A DNA stretch of 64,000 nucleotides from Pseudidiomarina aestuarii (GCF_003987355.1 NZ_PIPR01000003.1:124001-188000); one strand, 5' to 3'. Positions 8,776-19,106 are shown, numbered from the stretch's first letter. Translations and numbers: made by a program. Notes: a model not told the origin generated them from the sequence alone.

Positions 8776-9616
8776 CTCGTATGAACTGCGCTAGCTGCTG
8801 CGCTGCAGCGTTTTCCGTATCCACCACCTGCAGCACCACACTCACATCACCCAGCGCGGGCAGCAGTCCATGTTGCAGGCGTTGCAGATGATCTGGCACC
8901 GTACTTTGCGCCAATACCGTAATCCCCAAACCGCTTTCCAAAGCCGCCGTCAGCCCGGAGAAATCCGCATTGGTATAAGTAATACGTACCGGCGTATTTT
9001 GTTGTTTGAGCACGCGTAGGGCGCGGCGCCGATAAATACAGCCATCCGGCGCTAAGACCAAACTCAAAGGCTCTTGGTCCAACACATCAAACCCTACTGG
9101 CCCCGCCCATACCAAAGCTTCTTGTTTGAGTTGCATCAGTCCTGCTTGTCGCTGTTGCGCCGAGCCGGGCTCAGTTAACGCGATGATCAGGTCGAACGCC
9201 GACTCGTCACTGGTCAACAAATCTTTGCTAAGTGCCGAGGTTACTGCCAAAGTGACGTTCGGATATGCTTGGGCGAATTGCCCGACCACTTGCGGCAGCA
9301 ATTTGCTCGCAAATTCACTGGGAATACCCAGCCGCACTCGGCCGGACAGGGTGGGTTCGGTGAAACGTACTAGAATTTGATCGTTGAGATTCAAAATTTG
9401 GCGCGCCGAGTCCAGCAGTTCAGTCCCAGCATAGGTCAGCAGAATGCGGCCACCGCTGCGCTGAATGAGTGCTACACCGAGTTGCTCTTCCAAGCGTTGT
9501 ACTTGCAGGCTGATAGCCGGTTGCGAGCGGCCCAATTGCTTGCCCGCAGCGGTATAACTTTGCAGTTCATATACGCTGACAAAGGCACGAAGCGCATCCA
9601 AAGACAGATGTTGCAT
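8765..9616 (-). CDS. LysR-family transcriptional regulator (LrhA-like)
   Basis: A 283-aa regulator. The N-terminal winged helix-turn-helix reads LDALRAFVSVYELQSYTAAG and QLGRSQPAISLQVQRLEEQLG; this pattern resembles LrhA/PecT-type members. The remaining two-thirds is the LysR effector-binding fold (VRLGIPSEFASKLLP, ALESGLGITVLAQ). A TTG at 9637 is in frame, but the ATG at 9616 has GCGAGAG at suitable spacing. It is divergent from gcvT across about 170 nt, the classic place for a LysR regulator acting on its neighbour, but it is not recognisably GcvA, so control of gcvTHP is only a possibility. Confidence 0.85.
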   Translation of the reverse strand: MQHLSLDALRAFVSVYELQSYTAAGKQLGRSQPAISLQVQRLEEQLGVALIQRSGGRILLTYAGTELLDSARQILNLNDQILVRFTEPTLSGRVRLGIPSEFASKLLPQVVGQFAQAYPNVTLAVTSALSKDLLTSDESAFDLIIALTEPGSAQQRQAGLMQLKQEALVWAGPVGFDVLDQEPLSLVLAPDGCIYRRRALRVLKQQNTPVRITYTNADFSGLTAALESGLGITVLAQSTVPDHLQRLQHGLLPALGDVSVVLQVVDTENAAAQQLAQFIRERI

Positions 9617-9709
9617 AACCAGCTCTCGCTTTAACAAAGAGTTATAAAGTTTAATTATAGAAAAAGTATCAGCATTTATTATTTAAATAAAGATATTAGG
9701 ATTATTCAT

Positions 9710-9738
9710 TTGTGACCCGGGCGCGCAAGTTTTATAAT
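9710..9738 (+). promoter_or_regulatory. Sigma70-like promoter of gcvTHP
   Basis: TTGTGA (9710-9715) and a perfect TATAAT (9733-9738) are separated by 17 nt, about 50 nt upstream of the gcvT ATG. The surrounding gap to the LysR gene is AT-rich and could hold operators. A minus-strand TATAAT for the LysR gene is also present at 9654-9659. No glycine riboswitch fold was recognised. Confidence 0.6.
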
Positions 9739-9787
9739 TTGCGCACTTTTTAAATGACATCTTTGACGATAAAAGGACGTTGCGCTT

Positions 9788-10864
9788 ATGGCCAACCGGA
9801 CCCCGTTATACGAAGCCCATGTGAAAGCTGGCGCGAAAATGGTCGACTTTCATGGCTGGGACATGCCATTGCATTACGGCTCGCAGATGGAAGAGCATCA
9901 TGCAGTGCGCAAAGACTCAGGGATCTTTGACGTATCACACATGACCATCGTTGATGTTGCAGGCGTAGAAGCGAAAGACTTCTTGCGTTACATGCTTGCG
10001 AACGACGTTGCCAAATTGACCGTGCACGGCAAAGCCCAGTACAGCAGCATGCTGAACGAGTCGGGCGGAGTCATTGATGACCTGATCGTCTATTATTTTA
10101 CCGATGAGTCCTATCGCTTAGTGGTGAACTCCGCTACTCGTGAGCGTGACCTCGGCTGGATCAACAGCGTTGCTGCAAGCTTTAAAGTGACTATTACTGA
10201 GCAGTCGCAGTTGGCGATGGTAGCTCTGCAAGGTCCAAATGCAGCGGACAAGCTCAAGCTCGTTATGGGCGATGACTTTGCCGAAGTGTCCGGCATGAAA
10301 CCTTTTATGTCAGTGCAAGTCGGTGATCTATTTATCGCCACAACCGGTTATACCGGTGAAAAGGGTTATGAAATTGTCGTGCCAGCGGATGCCGTCGAGA
10401 AGTTGTGGGACGACTTATTGAATGTTGGCGTGCAGCCGAGCGGTTTAGGTGCGCGTGACACCCTGCGTTTGGAAGCGGGCATGAACTTGTACGGACAAGA
10501 CATGGACGAAACCACCACTCCATTAGAATCCAATATGGGCTGGAGTGTGGCGTTTGAGCCTGCTGACCGTCAATTTATTGGTCGTGCGGCGCTAGAGCAG
10601 CAAAAAGCCAATGGCCATGCCAAGTTAGTCGGCCTGGTCATGCAAGAGAAAGGCGTATTACGCCACGGCCAGAAAGTCATTGTTGAGGGTGGCGAAGGCA
10701 TGATTACGTCAGGTACCTTCTCACCGACGCTTGGCTTCTCAGTAGCAATGGCGCGCGTACCGAATACCGTCGGCGATACCGCCGAGGTGGAAATGCGCAA
10801 AAAATTGGTTACAGTGAGCGTGGTCAAACCTAGTTTCGTTCGCAACGGCAAGTCGGTGCTGTAA
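9788..10864 (+). CDS. gcvT: Glycine cleavage system T protein (aminomethyltransferase)
   Basis: Transfers the methylene group from aminomethyl-lipoyl GcvH to tetrahydrofolate, releasing ammonia. The 358-aa protein has the usual opening [20 protein letters not shown], the segment [27 protein letters not shown] in the middle and [20 protein letters not shown] around residue 220. The start is ATG 9788 preceded by AAAAGGACG. It is the first gene of gcvT-gcvH-gcvP. Confidence 0.97.
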   Translation: MANRTPLYEAHVKAGAKMVDFHGWDMPLHYGSQMEEHHAVRKDSGIFDVSHMTIVDVAGVEAKDFLRYMLANDVAKLTVHGKAQYSSMLNESGGVIDDLIVYYFTDESYRLVVNSATRERDLGWINSVAASFKVTITEQSQLAMVALQGPNAADKLKLVMGDDFAEVSGMKPFMSVQVGDLFIATTGYTGEKGYEIVVPADAVEKLWDDLLNVGVQPSGLGARDTLRLEAGMNLYGQDMDETTTPLESNMGWSVAFEPADRQFIGRAALEQQKANGHAKLVGLVMQEKGVLRHGQKVIVEGGEGMITSGTFSPTLGFSVAMARVPNTVGDTAEVEMRKKLVTVSVVKPSFVRNGKSVL

Positions 10865-10907
10865 ACCGCGCTAGTGCGAGCTCATCATTACAATGAAGGA
10901 TTAACTC

Positions 10908-11297
10908 ATGAGCAACATTCCTAAAGAATTAAAGTACGCATCAACCCATGAGTGGGTGCGCAACGAAGGCGACGGTATCTACACCGTAGGTATTACTGAG
11001 CACGCTCAAGACTTGCTCGGTGACATGGTGTTTGTTGAATTGCCTGATGTGGGCGACAACGTTGCCGCTGGTGATGATGTAGCAGTAGCTGAATCAGTGA
11101 AAGCAGCGTCTGACATCTACGCACCGATTGCGGGCGAGATTGTCGAAATCAACGAAGACTTAGAAGACGCACCAGAAACCGTCAATAGTGATCCTTATGG
11201 CGACGGTTGGCTATTTAAGATTAAGGCTGACGACGCTAGTGAAGTAGATGGCTTGCTTGATGCTGAAGGCTATCAAGCAGTTATCGACGAAGAGTAA
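10908..11297 (+). CDS. gcvH: Glycine cleavage system H protein
   Basis: Lipoyl-carrying shuttle protein of the glycine cleavage complex, 129 aa. The lipoylation site is Lys65 in [15 protein letters not shown]. The N-terminal THEWVR and the C-terminal [10 protein letters not shown] are typical. An AAGGA Shine-Dalgarno precedes ATG 10908. The gap to gcvT is 43 nt. A hairpin with T-run follows it before gcvP, which may lower gcvP transcription relative to gcvTH. Confidence 0.97.
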   Translation: MSNIPKELKYASTHEWVRNEGDGIYTVGITEHAQDLLGDMVFVELPDVGDNVAAGDDVAVAESVKAASDIYAPIAGEIVEINEDLEDAPETVNSDPYGDGWLFKIKADDASEVDGLLDAEGYQAVIDEE

Positions 11298-11316
11298 TAC
11301 GAGATTTGAAAACCAC

Positions 11317-11345
11317 AACCCCGGTACGAATGACCGGGGTTTTGT
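11317..11345 (+). terminator. Terminator-like hairpin between gcvH and gcvP
   Basis: AACCCCGGT (11317-11325) pairs perfectly with ACCGGGGTT (11333-11341) around a 7-nt loop and is followed by TTTGTGTTT. It looks like a weak intrinsic terminator or attenuator inside the operon; read-through would still be needed for gcvP unless gcvP has its own promoter in the next 45 nt. Confidence 0.65.
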
Positions 11346-11390
11346 GTTTCAACAGTTCTGTCTAACCCGCGATGAGGGGATTTGAAGTAA

Positions 11391-14300
11391 ATGACGACTA
11401 CCACACTGCAACAGTTAGAAAACCATGGTGAATTTATTGCTCGTCACATTGGCCCAAGCGCCGATGAGCAAGCCGCCATGTTGGCCGAATTGGGCGAGAC
11501 TTCGCTCGAAGGGTTAACCGCGGATACGGTTCCAGGTGCCATTCGACGTGAACCATTCTTAGCTGTTGGCGAGCCGATGACCGAGCGCGAAGCGCTGGCT
11601 AAGTTGCGCACTATTGCCAAGAAAAACAAGGTACTGACGTCATTTATTGGGATGGGCTATTACGACACGCTGGTCCCCAATGTCATTCTCCGCAACGTGT
11701 TAGAAAATCCAGGTTGGTACACCGCGTACACGCCATATCAGCCAGAAATCGCACAAGGTCGCTTGGAAGCTATCTTAAACTTCCAAACCATGACCATGGA
11801 CTTAACCGGTCTTGAACTTGCTAGCGCGTCATTACTCGACGAAGCGACTGCTGCGGCAGAAGCGATGGCGATGGCGAAGCGTGTCAGCAAGAGCAAATCG
11901 AACACCTTCTTTGTGGCGGACAACGTCTATCCACAAACTATCGACGTGGTGAAAACCCGCGCCGAGATGTTTGGCTTTGAAGTGGTCGTGGGTCCTGCCC
12001 ACGAAGCGACTGCGACTGAACACTTTGGTGCCTTGTTGCAATACCCAGACCGCGAAGGTCAATTGCACAATCTTGAGCAGCTGATTGCTGACATTCAAAG
12101 CAACAAAGGTATCGTAGCTGTTGCTGCGGACATCATGAGCTTGGTCCTGCTGAAATCACCGGGCGAAATGGGTGCCGACATTGTGTTGGGCTCTGCCCAG
12201 CGTTTCGGTGTTCCTATGGGCTACGGTGGTCCACACGCTGCGTTCTTTGCAACGCGTGACAAGTACAAGCGTTCACTGCCAGGTCGTATTATTGGTGTTT
12301 CCAAAGACTCACGCGGCAACCAAGCCTTGCGTATGGCGATGCAGACTCGTGAGCAACATATCCGCCGTGAAAAAGCGAACTCGAACATCTGTACCGCACA
12401 GGTATTGTTGGCCAACATGGCGTCGTTTTATGCGGTATATCATGGGCCACAAGGCTTAAAAACTATTGCCTCACGCATTCATCGCCTGACCGATATCACC
12501 GCGCTAGGTATTCACGACAAGGGTGCGGACGCTGGCATCGAGCTGGTCAACACCACTTGGTTTGACACCTTGACCTTTACTTACGACGGTAACGCTGAAG
12601 CCTTGATTCAGAAAGCGGTTGACGCAGGCTTTAACTTGCGTGTTGATGGTCAAGTGAACGGTAAATCACAGTTCGGCCTTAGCTTCGACGAAGCCAAAAC
12701 CCGTGCTGACGTTGAAACCGTATTTGAAGTACTGTTCGGCGATGACCACGGCCTCGATATCGAGACTTTAGACTCGCGTGTGGCTGCCGGTGAGTTGGAA
12801 TCGATTCCAGCGGAACTGGTGCGCACCAGCGCTATTCTTGAGCACCCCGTGTTCAACAGCTACCACTCTGAAACCGAGATGCTGCGTTACATCAAGCAAC
12901 TCGAGAACAAAGACCTGTCGTTGAACCACAGCATGATCTCCTTGGGCTCGTGCACCATGAAGCTCAACGCCACTGCAGAAATGATTCCAGTGACCTGGCC
13001 AGAGTTCGGTCAGTTGCACCCATTCTGCCCAACCGACCAAGCGGCCGGTTACGGTGAGCTGTTAACCACCTTGTCTGAGTGGTTGGTCGATATTACCGGT
13101 TACGATGTTATGTCCATGCAGCCGAACTCAGGCGCGCAAGGCGAGTACGCCGGTTTGTTAGCCATTGCCAAGTATCATCAGAGCCGTGGCGAAGGCCATC
13201 GCAACATCTGTCTGATTCCAAGCTCTGCACACGGTACCAACCCAGCGTCTGCTCAGATGATGAGCATGAACGTGGTGGTTGTCGACTGTGACAAGAACGG
13301 TAACGTTGACCTGGAAGACTTGAAAGCGAAAGCCGCTGAAGCCGGTGACAACCTGTCGTGCATTATGGTGACCTACCCGTCTACCCATGGTGTCTACGAA
13401 GAGGGCATCAAGACCATCTGTGACATCGTGCATGAGCACGGCGGTCAGGTGTATCTGGATGGTGCCAACATGAACGCACAAGTAGGCGTGACCTCACCGG
13501 GTTATATTGGTGCCGATGTATCGCATTTGAACCTGCACAAAACTTTCTGTATTCCGCATGGTGGCGGTGGTCCAGGTATGGGCCCCATTGGTGTGAAGAA
13601 GCACCTGGCGCCATTCCTGCCGAATCACACCGTAGTACCGATTCACGGTACTGGGTTAGACAACGGTGCGGTATCAGCAGCGCCATTTGGTAGCGCGAGC
13701 ATTCTGCCCATTTCATGGATGTACATTGCCATGATGGGCAGCCGCGGCCTGCGTGAAGCCACTGAAGTTGCGATTTTGAACGCCAACTACGTAGCGAAGA
13801 AGCTCAGCAAGCATTATCCGATCCTCTATAAAGGCCGGAATGACCGCGTGGCGCACGAATGTATTATTGATTTGCGTCCACTCAAAGATGCCTGTGGCGT
13901 CACCGAAATGGACGTAGCCAAGCGCTTACAAGACTATGGCTTCCACAGCCCCACCATGAGCTTCCCAGTAGCCGGAACCTTAATGGTCGAGCCAACCGAA
14001 TCCGAGTCACAAGCTGAGCTGGACCGCTTTATTGAAGCCATGATCAGCATTCGCGACGAAGCCCGTCGTATTGAAAAAGGCGAGTGGCCAGAGGACAACA
14101 ACCCACTGCACCACGCCCCACATACGCTGGCCGACATTGTCGACGCCAACTGGGACCGCCCTTACGACCGCAGCACCGCCGCCTACCCAGTAGCCGCCGT
14201 TGCCGTGAACAAGTTCTGGCCAACCGTGAACCGCATCGACGACGTCTACGGCGACCGCAACTTGATGTGTAGCTGTCCTCCGCTGGAGAGCTACCGTTAA
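11391..14300 (+). CDS. gcvP: Glycine dehydrogenase (decarboxylating), P protein
   Basis: Pyridoxal-phosphate enzyme that decarboxylates glycine and loads the aminomethyl group onto lipoyl-GcvH. At 969 aa it is the full-length single-chain form in which two homologous halves are fused. The PLP lysine is Lys717 in [18 protein letters not shown]. Other family marks are RHIGP near the N-terminus, [21 protein letters not shown] and [14 protein letters not shown] 11391 is preceded by GAGGGGA. It ends the gcv operon at a strong terminator. Confidence 0.98.
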   Translation: MTTTTLQQLENHGEFIARHIGPSADEQAAMLAELGETSLEGLTADTVPGAIRREPFLAVGEPMTEREALAKLRTIAKKNKVLTSFIGMGYYDTLVPNVILRNVLENPGWYTAYTPYQPEIAQGRLEAILNFQTMTMDLTGLELASASLLDEATAAAEAMAMAKRVSKSKSNTFFVADNVYPQTIDVVKTRAEMFGFEVVVGPAHEATATEHFGALLQYPDREGQLHNLEQLIADIQSNKGIVAVAADIMSLVLLKSPGEMGADIVLGSAQRFGVPMGYGGPHAAFFATRDKYKRSLPGRIIGVSKDSRGNQALRMAMQTREQHIRREKANSNICTAQVLLANMASFYAVYHGPQGLKTIASRIHRLTDITALGIHDKGADAGIELVNTTWFDTLTFTYDGNAEALIQKAVDAGFNLRVDGQVNGKSQFGLSFDEAKTRADVETVFEVLFGDDHGLDIETLDSRVAAGELESIPAELVRTSAILEHPVFNSYHSETEMLRYIKQLENKDLSLNHSMISLGSCTMKLNATAEMIPVTWPEFGQLHPFCPTDQAAGYGELLTTLSEWLVDITGYDVMSMQPNSGAQGEYAGLLAIAKYHQSRGEGHRNICLIPSSAHGTNPASAQMMSMNVVVVDCDKNGNVDLEDLKAKAAEAGDNLSCIMVTYPSTHGVYEEGIKTICDIVHEHGGQVYLDGANMNAQVGVTSPGYIGADVSHLNLHKTFCIPHGGGGPGMGPIGVKKHLAPFLPNHTVVPIHGTGLDNGAVSAAPFGSASILPISWMYIAMMGSRGLREATEVAILNANYVAKKLSKHYPILYKGRNDRVAHECIIDLRPLKDACGVTEMDVAKRLQDYGFHSPTMSFPVAGTLMVEPTESESQAELDRFIEAMISIRDEARRIEKGEWPEDNNPLHHAPHTLADIVDANWDRPYDRSTAAYPVAAVAVNKFWPTVNRIDDVYGDRNLMCSCPPLESYR

Positions 14301-14328
14301 GTTTTAATTTAGATAACTGTTGAGATGA

Positions 14329-14357
14329 AATGCCCTCCAATTCGAGGGCATTTTTGT
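14329..14357 (+). terminator. Rho-independent terminator of gcvTHP
   Basis: AATGCCCTC (14329-14337) pairs with GAGGGCATT (14344-14352) around a 6-nt loop, followed by TTTTG. It closes the gcv operon, and the AT-rich accessory stretch starts right after it. The remaining 180 nt up to the next gene are AT-rich, with no recognisable element. Confidence 0.85.
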
Positions 14358-14536
14358 TTAAGTAAGACTTGATGCGAGTCGGCATATACAATGACGAAAC
14401 AAAGCAAAAATCACACTAATCTAAGTTCAATGGAGTTAAATTAAAGGGCGAATTCCAATAAATTCTATCTTATTTTTTGCATTGAATGCTTAAAGATATT
14501 ATGTTCGTATGATGTTAAATTTACGGATATATTTTA

Positions 14537-17083
14537 ATGCCTCCTATTAATTTTTCGAAACGACTCAACTCGCTAAATCAAGAAAAGCCGATAGAACCAC
14601 AATTAATCTATGAAGGTCTGGATCGAGAAAGTGATGTAGGACGACTGCGAAGCTCTCAAGCGGACGTTCTAGAACGTTGGTTTCAAAGCTTTCGGCATCG
14701 AAAAGACAACATTATAAAAATGCATACAGGCGAAGGAAAAACTTTAGTCGGTCTTCTATTACTGCAATCTAGGTTGATTGAATTAAAACTCCCCGCTTTA
14801 TATATATGCCCAAATAAGTATCTCGCAAGGCAAGTGATAGCCGATGCTAGTCGTTTCGGAATTCAGACATGCTCATTCGATGAAGAATCCAGCCGATTGC
14901 CGGATGAGTTTTTAGATGCCTCCAAAATTCTAGTTACATATGTTCAAAAGGTATTTAATGGAAGGTCTGTTTTCAAATTAGATAAACATTCTGTGGATAT
15001 CGGAGCGGTAGTTCTTGATGATTCTCACTCCTGCATTGACTCTATAAAAGAGGCTTCCACAATTAAATTAAAAAAAAATGAAGCTGCCTATAAAGAAATC
15101 ACTAAAATCTTCCGAGAAGAACTGCAACAACAGGGCGCTGGAACATTTTTGGATATCACCTCCAATAAGACTGACGCAATTTTACCAATACCTTATTGGG
15201 CATGGAAAGATAAATATGATGCCGTATTGAGCGTTCTACACAAGTATTCAAGCGATGGTGATTTGAGGTTCACATGGCCTTTGCTTAGAGACAGGTTAGA
15301 GCTGTGCTCCGCATATCTATCTTCTAGCTCTCTAGAAATAAGCTGTTCAATATCGGTAATCGATAGATTTGGCTCGTTTAACAATGCAAGATCAAGAATT
15401 TTAATGTCGGCAACTACCCAGGATGATGCATTTTTCATCAAAGGGCTAGGTTTTGAGATAGAGAGTGTACTGAACCCTATTGAGGACAAGACCATAAAAT
15501 GGTCTGGTGAAAAGGCTGTCATAATTCCTCAACTTATAAGTGATGAGCTTGATCAAGCTACAGTAGTATCGACTCTATTATCAACTGAGCATCCTAAATT
15601 TGGGCTTGTTGCACTCGTTCCCAGTTTTAAAAAGGCTGAACAATACAAAAAACTAGGAGCGATACTCCCCAGAAGCGAAGATATGTACGAAGCCATCGAT
15701 TTATTGAAGAAGGGAAAGTACGAACAAACTTTGGTATTCGCAAATCGATATGATGGAATAGACCTTCCAGATAACTCCTGTCGGCTTCTTATTTTAGATG
15801 GGAAGCCGTTCGCAGAATCTCTGGCCGACCGATATGAGGAGACTTGTGTACGTACAAGTGATGTTATCAATGTGAGAATTTCTCAAAGAATAGAGCAAGG
15901 GCTTGGTCGTGGAGTTCGGGGAGAAAAGGATTTTTGCATAATCGTAATTACGAATCCAGACCTAGTAGCTTTTATCAAAGGCGGAAACACGTCCAAATAT
16001 TTCTCCAGTCAGACATTACAACAAATCGAAATAGGGAAACAGATTGCTCAATTCGCACAGGAAGACTCTAACGAAAGTGAGAATCCTATCAAAGTCCTTT
16101 TCGCCACTTTCAATCAGATTTTAAATCGAGACGAAGATTGGAAGAGTTTTTACGTAGCTAAGATGGATGAAATCCAAAATGACGAGAAAACTGACGACGA
16201 AATCAAAATTATAGAAAGACTTAATTTAGAACGTGAGGCTGAAATCGCAATTGCTAATCAAGACTTTGAAAAGGGAGCCAAGATTCTTAAAGAAGTCATT
16301 AAAAGCATTCAAAACAATGATGATGAGAAAGGTTGGCTTATGCAAAAGATTGCTTTTTTTCTAGTTCATATTAGCCGAGCGAGATCAATTGAAGCGCAAC
16401 AGGAAGCGTATATACTCAATAATTCACTACTCAAGCCGCCGCTTGAAATCCCTCATAGAAAATTACAATTTGGTAACACTGGTCGATATGAACTAATTCG
16501 AAAGTTCATTAAAGGCTTCTCAAGCAAAATGGACTTAAGATTATTTTGCGAACAATTACTCGACTCTTTAAGTTGGGGAGCGGATTCAGAAAAATTCGAA
16601 CTAGCAGTTAAAGATTTGGGTACGGCCTTGGGCTTCAAAAGCCGACGACCAGAAAAGGAGGACAAAGCAGGTCCAGACAATCTGTGGTGTGCCGACGATC
16701 AATCCTATTTTCTGATAGAGTGTAAGAATCAAGTGAAACCTGATAGAAGCGCGATTTATAAATCAGAAGCGGCACAATTTGATCAGCACATACAGTGGTT
16801 CAATACTAATTATAATTCTGCACAGTGTACAAAAATATTAATTATTCCTGCTATTCGGCTTAGTCATGACGCATTCATTAGTGAGAAAAGTTTTATTTTG
16901 AGGGAAAAAAACCTTGTCAAACTAAAAAGCAATTTCCGTGCTTTTATTGGTGACATTTTAGCTCATGATAACCCTCATCAAATAAGTGACGATGTGCTTG
17001 AGGATTTATTGAATAGCAACCAATTAAAGGTAATAGATTTTAAGCAAAGGTATGTAGAGCCGGTAAAGCGATATGTAGGTTAG
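14537..17083 (+). CDS. Rad3/XPD-like helicase fused to a C-terminal PD-(D/E)XK-type nuclease domain
   Basis: An 848-aa protein, not matched to a named family. Helicase motif I is MHTGEGKTL near residue 62; motif II reads VVLDDSHSCID near 160 (DDSH in place of DEAH); motif III is MSATT. The second RecA-like half has NRYDGIDLPDNSCRLLILDG and QRIEQGLGRGVRG near 449, the arrangement seen in Rad3/XPD/DinG helicases. After a charged helical linker (about 520-640) the C-terminus has GPDNLW near 711 and LIECKNQ near 726, the Asp...Glu-x-Lys pattern of PD-(D/E)XK nucleases. No iron-sulfur cysteine cluster is obvious. Base composition is much AT-richer than gcvP, suggesting transfer. Helicase-nuclease fusions of this kind are common in phage defence or DNA repair; defence is inferred from context, not shown. 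Confidence 0.8.
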   Translation: MPPINFSKRLNSLNQEKPIEPQLIYEGLDRESDVGRLRSSQADVLERWFQSFRHRKDNIIKMHTGEGKTLVGLLLLQSRLIELKLPALYICPNKYLARQVIADASRFGIQTCSFDEESSRLPDEFLDASKILVTYVQKVFNGRSVFKLDKHSVDIGAVVLDDSHSCIDSIKEASTIKLKKNEAAYKEITKIFREELQQQGAGTFLDITSNKTDAILPIPYWAWKDKYDAVLSVLHKYSSDGDLRFTWPLLRDRLELCSAYLSSSSLEISCSISVIDRFGSFNNARSRILMSATTQDDAFFIKGLGFEIESVLNPIEDKTIKWSGEKAVIIPQLISDELDQATVVSTLLSTEHPKFGLVALVPSFKKAEQYKKLGAILPRSEDMYEAIDLLKKGKYEQTLVFANRYDGIDLPDNSCRLLILDGKPFAESLADRYEETCVRTSDVINVRISQRIEQGLGRGVRGEKDFCIIVITNPDLVAFIKGGNTSKYFSSQTLQQIEIGKQIAQFAQEDSNESENPIKVLFATFNQILNRDEDWKSFYVAKMDEIQNDEKTDDEIKIIERLNLEREAEIAIANQDFEKGAKILKEVIKSIQNNDDEKGWLMQKIAFFLVHISRARSIEAQQEAYILNNSLLKPPLEIPHRKLQFGNTGRYELIRKFIKGFSSKMDLRLFCEQLLDSLSWGADSEKFELAVKDLGTALGFKSRRPEKEDKAGPDNLWCADDQSYFLIECKNQVKPDRSAIYKSEAAQFDQHIQWFNTNYNSAQCTKILIIPAIRLSHDAFISEKSFILREKNLVKLKSNFRAFIGDILAHDNPHQISDDVLEDLLNSNQLKVIDFKQRYVEPVKRYVG

Positions 17084-17393
17084 CAAGGATACCATCCAGC
17101 ATAATAAATGTATGAGTTTGACATCTCGGTTACAGAACTACTTTTAACGGATAGAAGTATGGTCCTTGCGCCGCTTGTTTAGTAGCGGTTGACGCGATTC
17201 AGCACAAACAGGATGACTAACAAGACGTTCGCGGAACGTTTCGATAAACATAATATCAAGTAAGTCTTAATTAATTAGAGGTTAACGTTGCTTGATGCTT
17301 TCCCCAATAAAAGGACATGAATTAGTTTTAAGTATTATCTATAGTTGAGAAAATTAAATAGAAACTTTTGTAGTTTATTAAAAGGATAAGCTA
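17084..17393. other. Non-coding stretch after the helicase-nuclease gene
   Basis: About 310 nt with no convincing ORF. It holds small hairpins: CCGCT/AGCGG around 17171-17190 and ACGTTC-GCG-GAACGT around 17228-17242. Neither has a T-run, so they are not clear terminators. The 3' part is AT-rich and leads into the lipoprotein gene with AAAGGATAAGCT before its ATG. It could contain the 3' scar of an insertion or a small RNA; nothing specific is recognised. Confidence 0.35.
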
Positions 17394-18083
17394 ATGATTC
17401 GAAAGAGCGTTTGTAATTATTTCGTTCTGATCATCTTAACGCATGCTGTGGTGGGATGTGTGGCCTCTCATACTGCAACCGCTCCTGACGTTCGAAAAGT
17501 AAAGTATCCCGAGCTTGATCGGGAGGTTACTGCAGGTCTGGGAGAAAGATTGTTAGAGTCTGGTCTTGCCATAAAAGTATATGGTTTCAGTTTGCAGAAT
17601 GACGTTGATATTTTTGATGGGACAGTAAAAGCCGGGATTTATCATCAAATTGGTTTAAAAGATGAACACCGAGTATTTGGTCCTGCTCATGGTGTTGGAA
17701 CAGGGACTGTTAGCGTTTTTTCAGGTTTACCCAGTCCGGCAAAGCCGTATGTTGATAGTAGTTCTGGGTACTTATGTTTTCTAGGAGGGGTAGGGACTCG
17801 ATTTTGTTCTGATGACATTAAGCCTAACGTAAGGTTAATGAACATTTATACACCAGACTCTTTTATGCAAGAATTAATTTACACGGGAAAAGTTGACAAT
17901 AAAATTCGATTTAAATATCGGGAGTACAGCAATGGAATGGCTCGTGAATCATATAATGTCGACGTTGAATATGATTTGAACGATGGACACATCATATCTT
18001 ATAAAGGTTCTAATATAGAAATATTAGAGGCTAATAATACGAAAATAACATATAAAGTCATTACTCACTTTAATAGCAATTAA
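17394..18083 (+). CDS. Predicted lipoprotein of unknown function
   Basis: A 229-aa protein with a basic N-terminus, a hydrophobic stretch (YFVLIILTHAVV) and a lipobox ending VVGC, so Cys22 should be lipidated and the protein anchored in an envelope membrane. The mature part is beta-rich in appearance (QIGLKDEHRVFG, SSGYLCFLGGVGTRFC) with two further cysteines that could pair. I do not recognise a family. A clear Shine-Dalgarno AAAGGATAAG precedes ATG 17394. It is AT-rich like its neighbours, and is separated from the helicase gene by 310 nt, so a joint function is uncertain. Confidence 0.6.
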   Translation: MIRKSVCNYFVLIILTHAVVGCVASHTATAPDVRKVKYPELDREVTAGLGERLLESGLAIKVYGFSLQNDVDIFDGTVKAGIYHQIGLKDEHRVFGPAHGVGTGTVSVFSGLPSPAKPYVDSSSGYLCFLGGVGTRFCSDDIKPNVRLMNIYTPDSFMQELIYTGKVDNKIRFKYREYSNGMARESYNVDVEYDLNDGHIISYKGSNIEILEANNTKITYKVITHFNSN

Positions 18084-18200
18084 AATATATGCATTCTATC
18101 AAATGCACTTTCTGTTAACCGCATTGATACAGTTTAAAATGACATATTTTCGTGCACTCAATATCTATGTTGAGGTCTAAACTTTAAAGATGGAGTCAAA

Positions 18201-19106
18201 ATGGAAATAATCTTGCAGAACTTAATTGATTTCGATCTTGAAAACGCGTTTAAGCTAATCAATTCGCAGTTTATTTCTACAGTTATCGGCGCCTTGTTCG
18301 GCGCGTTTGCAGGTGCTTTTGCAGCACACAAGATTGCAATAAATGGGAGACGCCGTGAGTTTCTTGAGGTGCAGTTGCGGTCGACTAATGTTGCTATCAC
18401 TTCTGTATTCCTAACTTGTAACTCTGTGCTCGGATTGAAAGGGCAGCATGTTCAAAATTTATACTTACAATTCCTTTCAGATAAGGAGAGATGTCAGACC
18501 GCTTTAAAGAATCGGGATCTCAGTGATAAGCAGATTCACTTTGAGATGGATTTTAAGATATTCCATATGCCATTCGTGCCGTTTGACGATGTATCTCGAT
18601 TAATGCAGAGAGAACTAAGCCTAAAGGGACGTCCTCTAGCACTAGTGTCTACCCTCCAAAGTTCGCTAGATCTTTTGCGACAAAGTATCGAGCATAGAAA
18701 TGATCTCATTAATAACTATAAATCCACGTTTGAAGAGCTTTCACATAGGCAGATGTTGAGTGTCTATTTCGGGTTTCCCTTGCCAAATGGAAGCGTAAAC
18801 CAAGAGTATTCCGATACAGTTCAGGCAATATATCAGTATGCTGACGATGTCATTTTCTTCTCGTCGTTTCTATGCTCTGATTTAGTTGAACATGGCGAAA
18901 GAATTCGAGAGCAATACAAAAAGGAATTCAGAAGGTGGTTAGAGAAGACTACTATACCCAATTTTGATACCGGAAGAGCAAAAGAACTTCAACCAAATCA
19001 AGCGGATTATGAAGACTGGCTAAAAATGTTCCAAGAACACCCCAAGGAGCCCTCTTGGTTAGATCGAATTAGGCTCCTTAAAGGATTTCTCAAGATAACT
19101 AAGTGA
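18201..19106 (+). CDS. Membrane-anchored protein of unknown function
   Basis: A 301-aa protein with one likely transmembrane segment near residues 27-47 (TVIGALFGAFAGAFAAHKIAI), then a basic patch NGRRREF and a long mostly helical cytoplasmic part. The helical part contains paired-helix-like stretches such as LQSSLDLLRQSIEHRNDLINNYKSTFEEL, given in outline. Similar single-helix, helical proteins occur widely in accessory regions, but I recognise no family. ATG 18201 is preceded by AAGATGGAGTC. AT-rich composition groups it with the two preceding genes as foreign cargo. Confidence 0.55.
   Translation: MEIILQNLIDFDLENAFKLINSQFISTVIGALFGAFAGAFAAHKIAINGRRREFLEVQLRSTNVAITSVFLTCNSVLGLKGQHVQNLYLQFLSDKERCQTALKNRDLSDKQIHFEMDFKIFHMPFVPFDDVSRLMQRELSLKGRPLALVSTLQSSLDLLRQSIEHRNDLINNYKSTFEELSHRQMLSVYFGFPLPNGSVNQEYSDTVQAIYQYADDVIFFSSFLCSDLVEHGERIREQYKKEFRRWLEKTTIPNFDTGRAKELQPNQADYEDWLKMFQEHPKEPSWLDRIRLLKGFLKITK

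Noticed and set aside
9617..9787. Possible glycine riboswitch upstream of gcvT
   Set aside because: The leader after the predicted promoter is only about 45 nt and lacks the paired aptamer cores seen in glycine riboswitches.
14537..17083. Naming the helicase-nuclease as Hachiman or another named defence system
   Set aside because: Hachiman uses separate HamA and HamB proteins and a different helicase type. One fused protein with Rad3-like motifs does not fit, and no search could be run.
17084..17393. Insertion-sequence remnant near the helicase gene
   Set aside because: No transposase fragment, terminal inverted repeats or target-site duplication could be recognised by eye.
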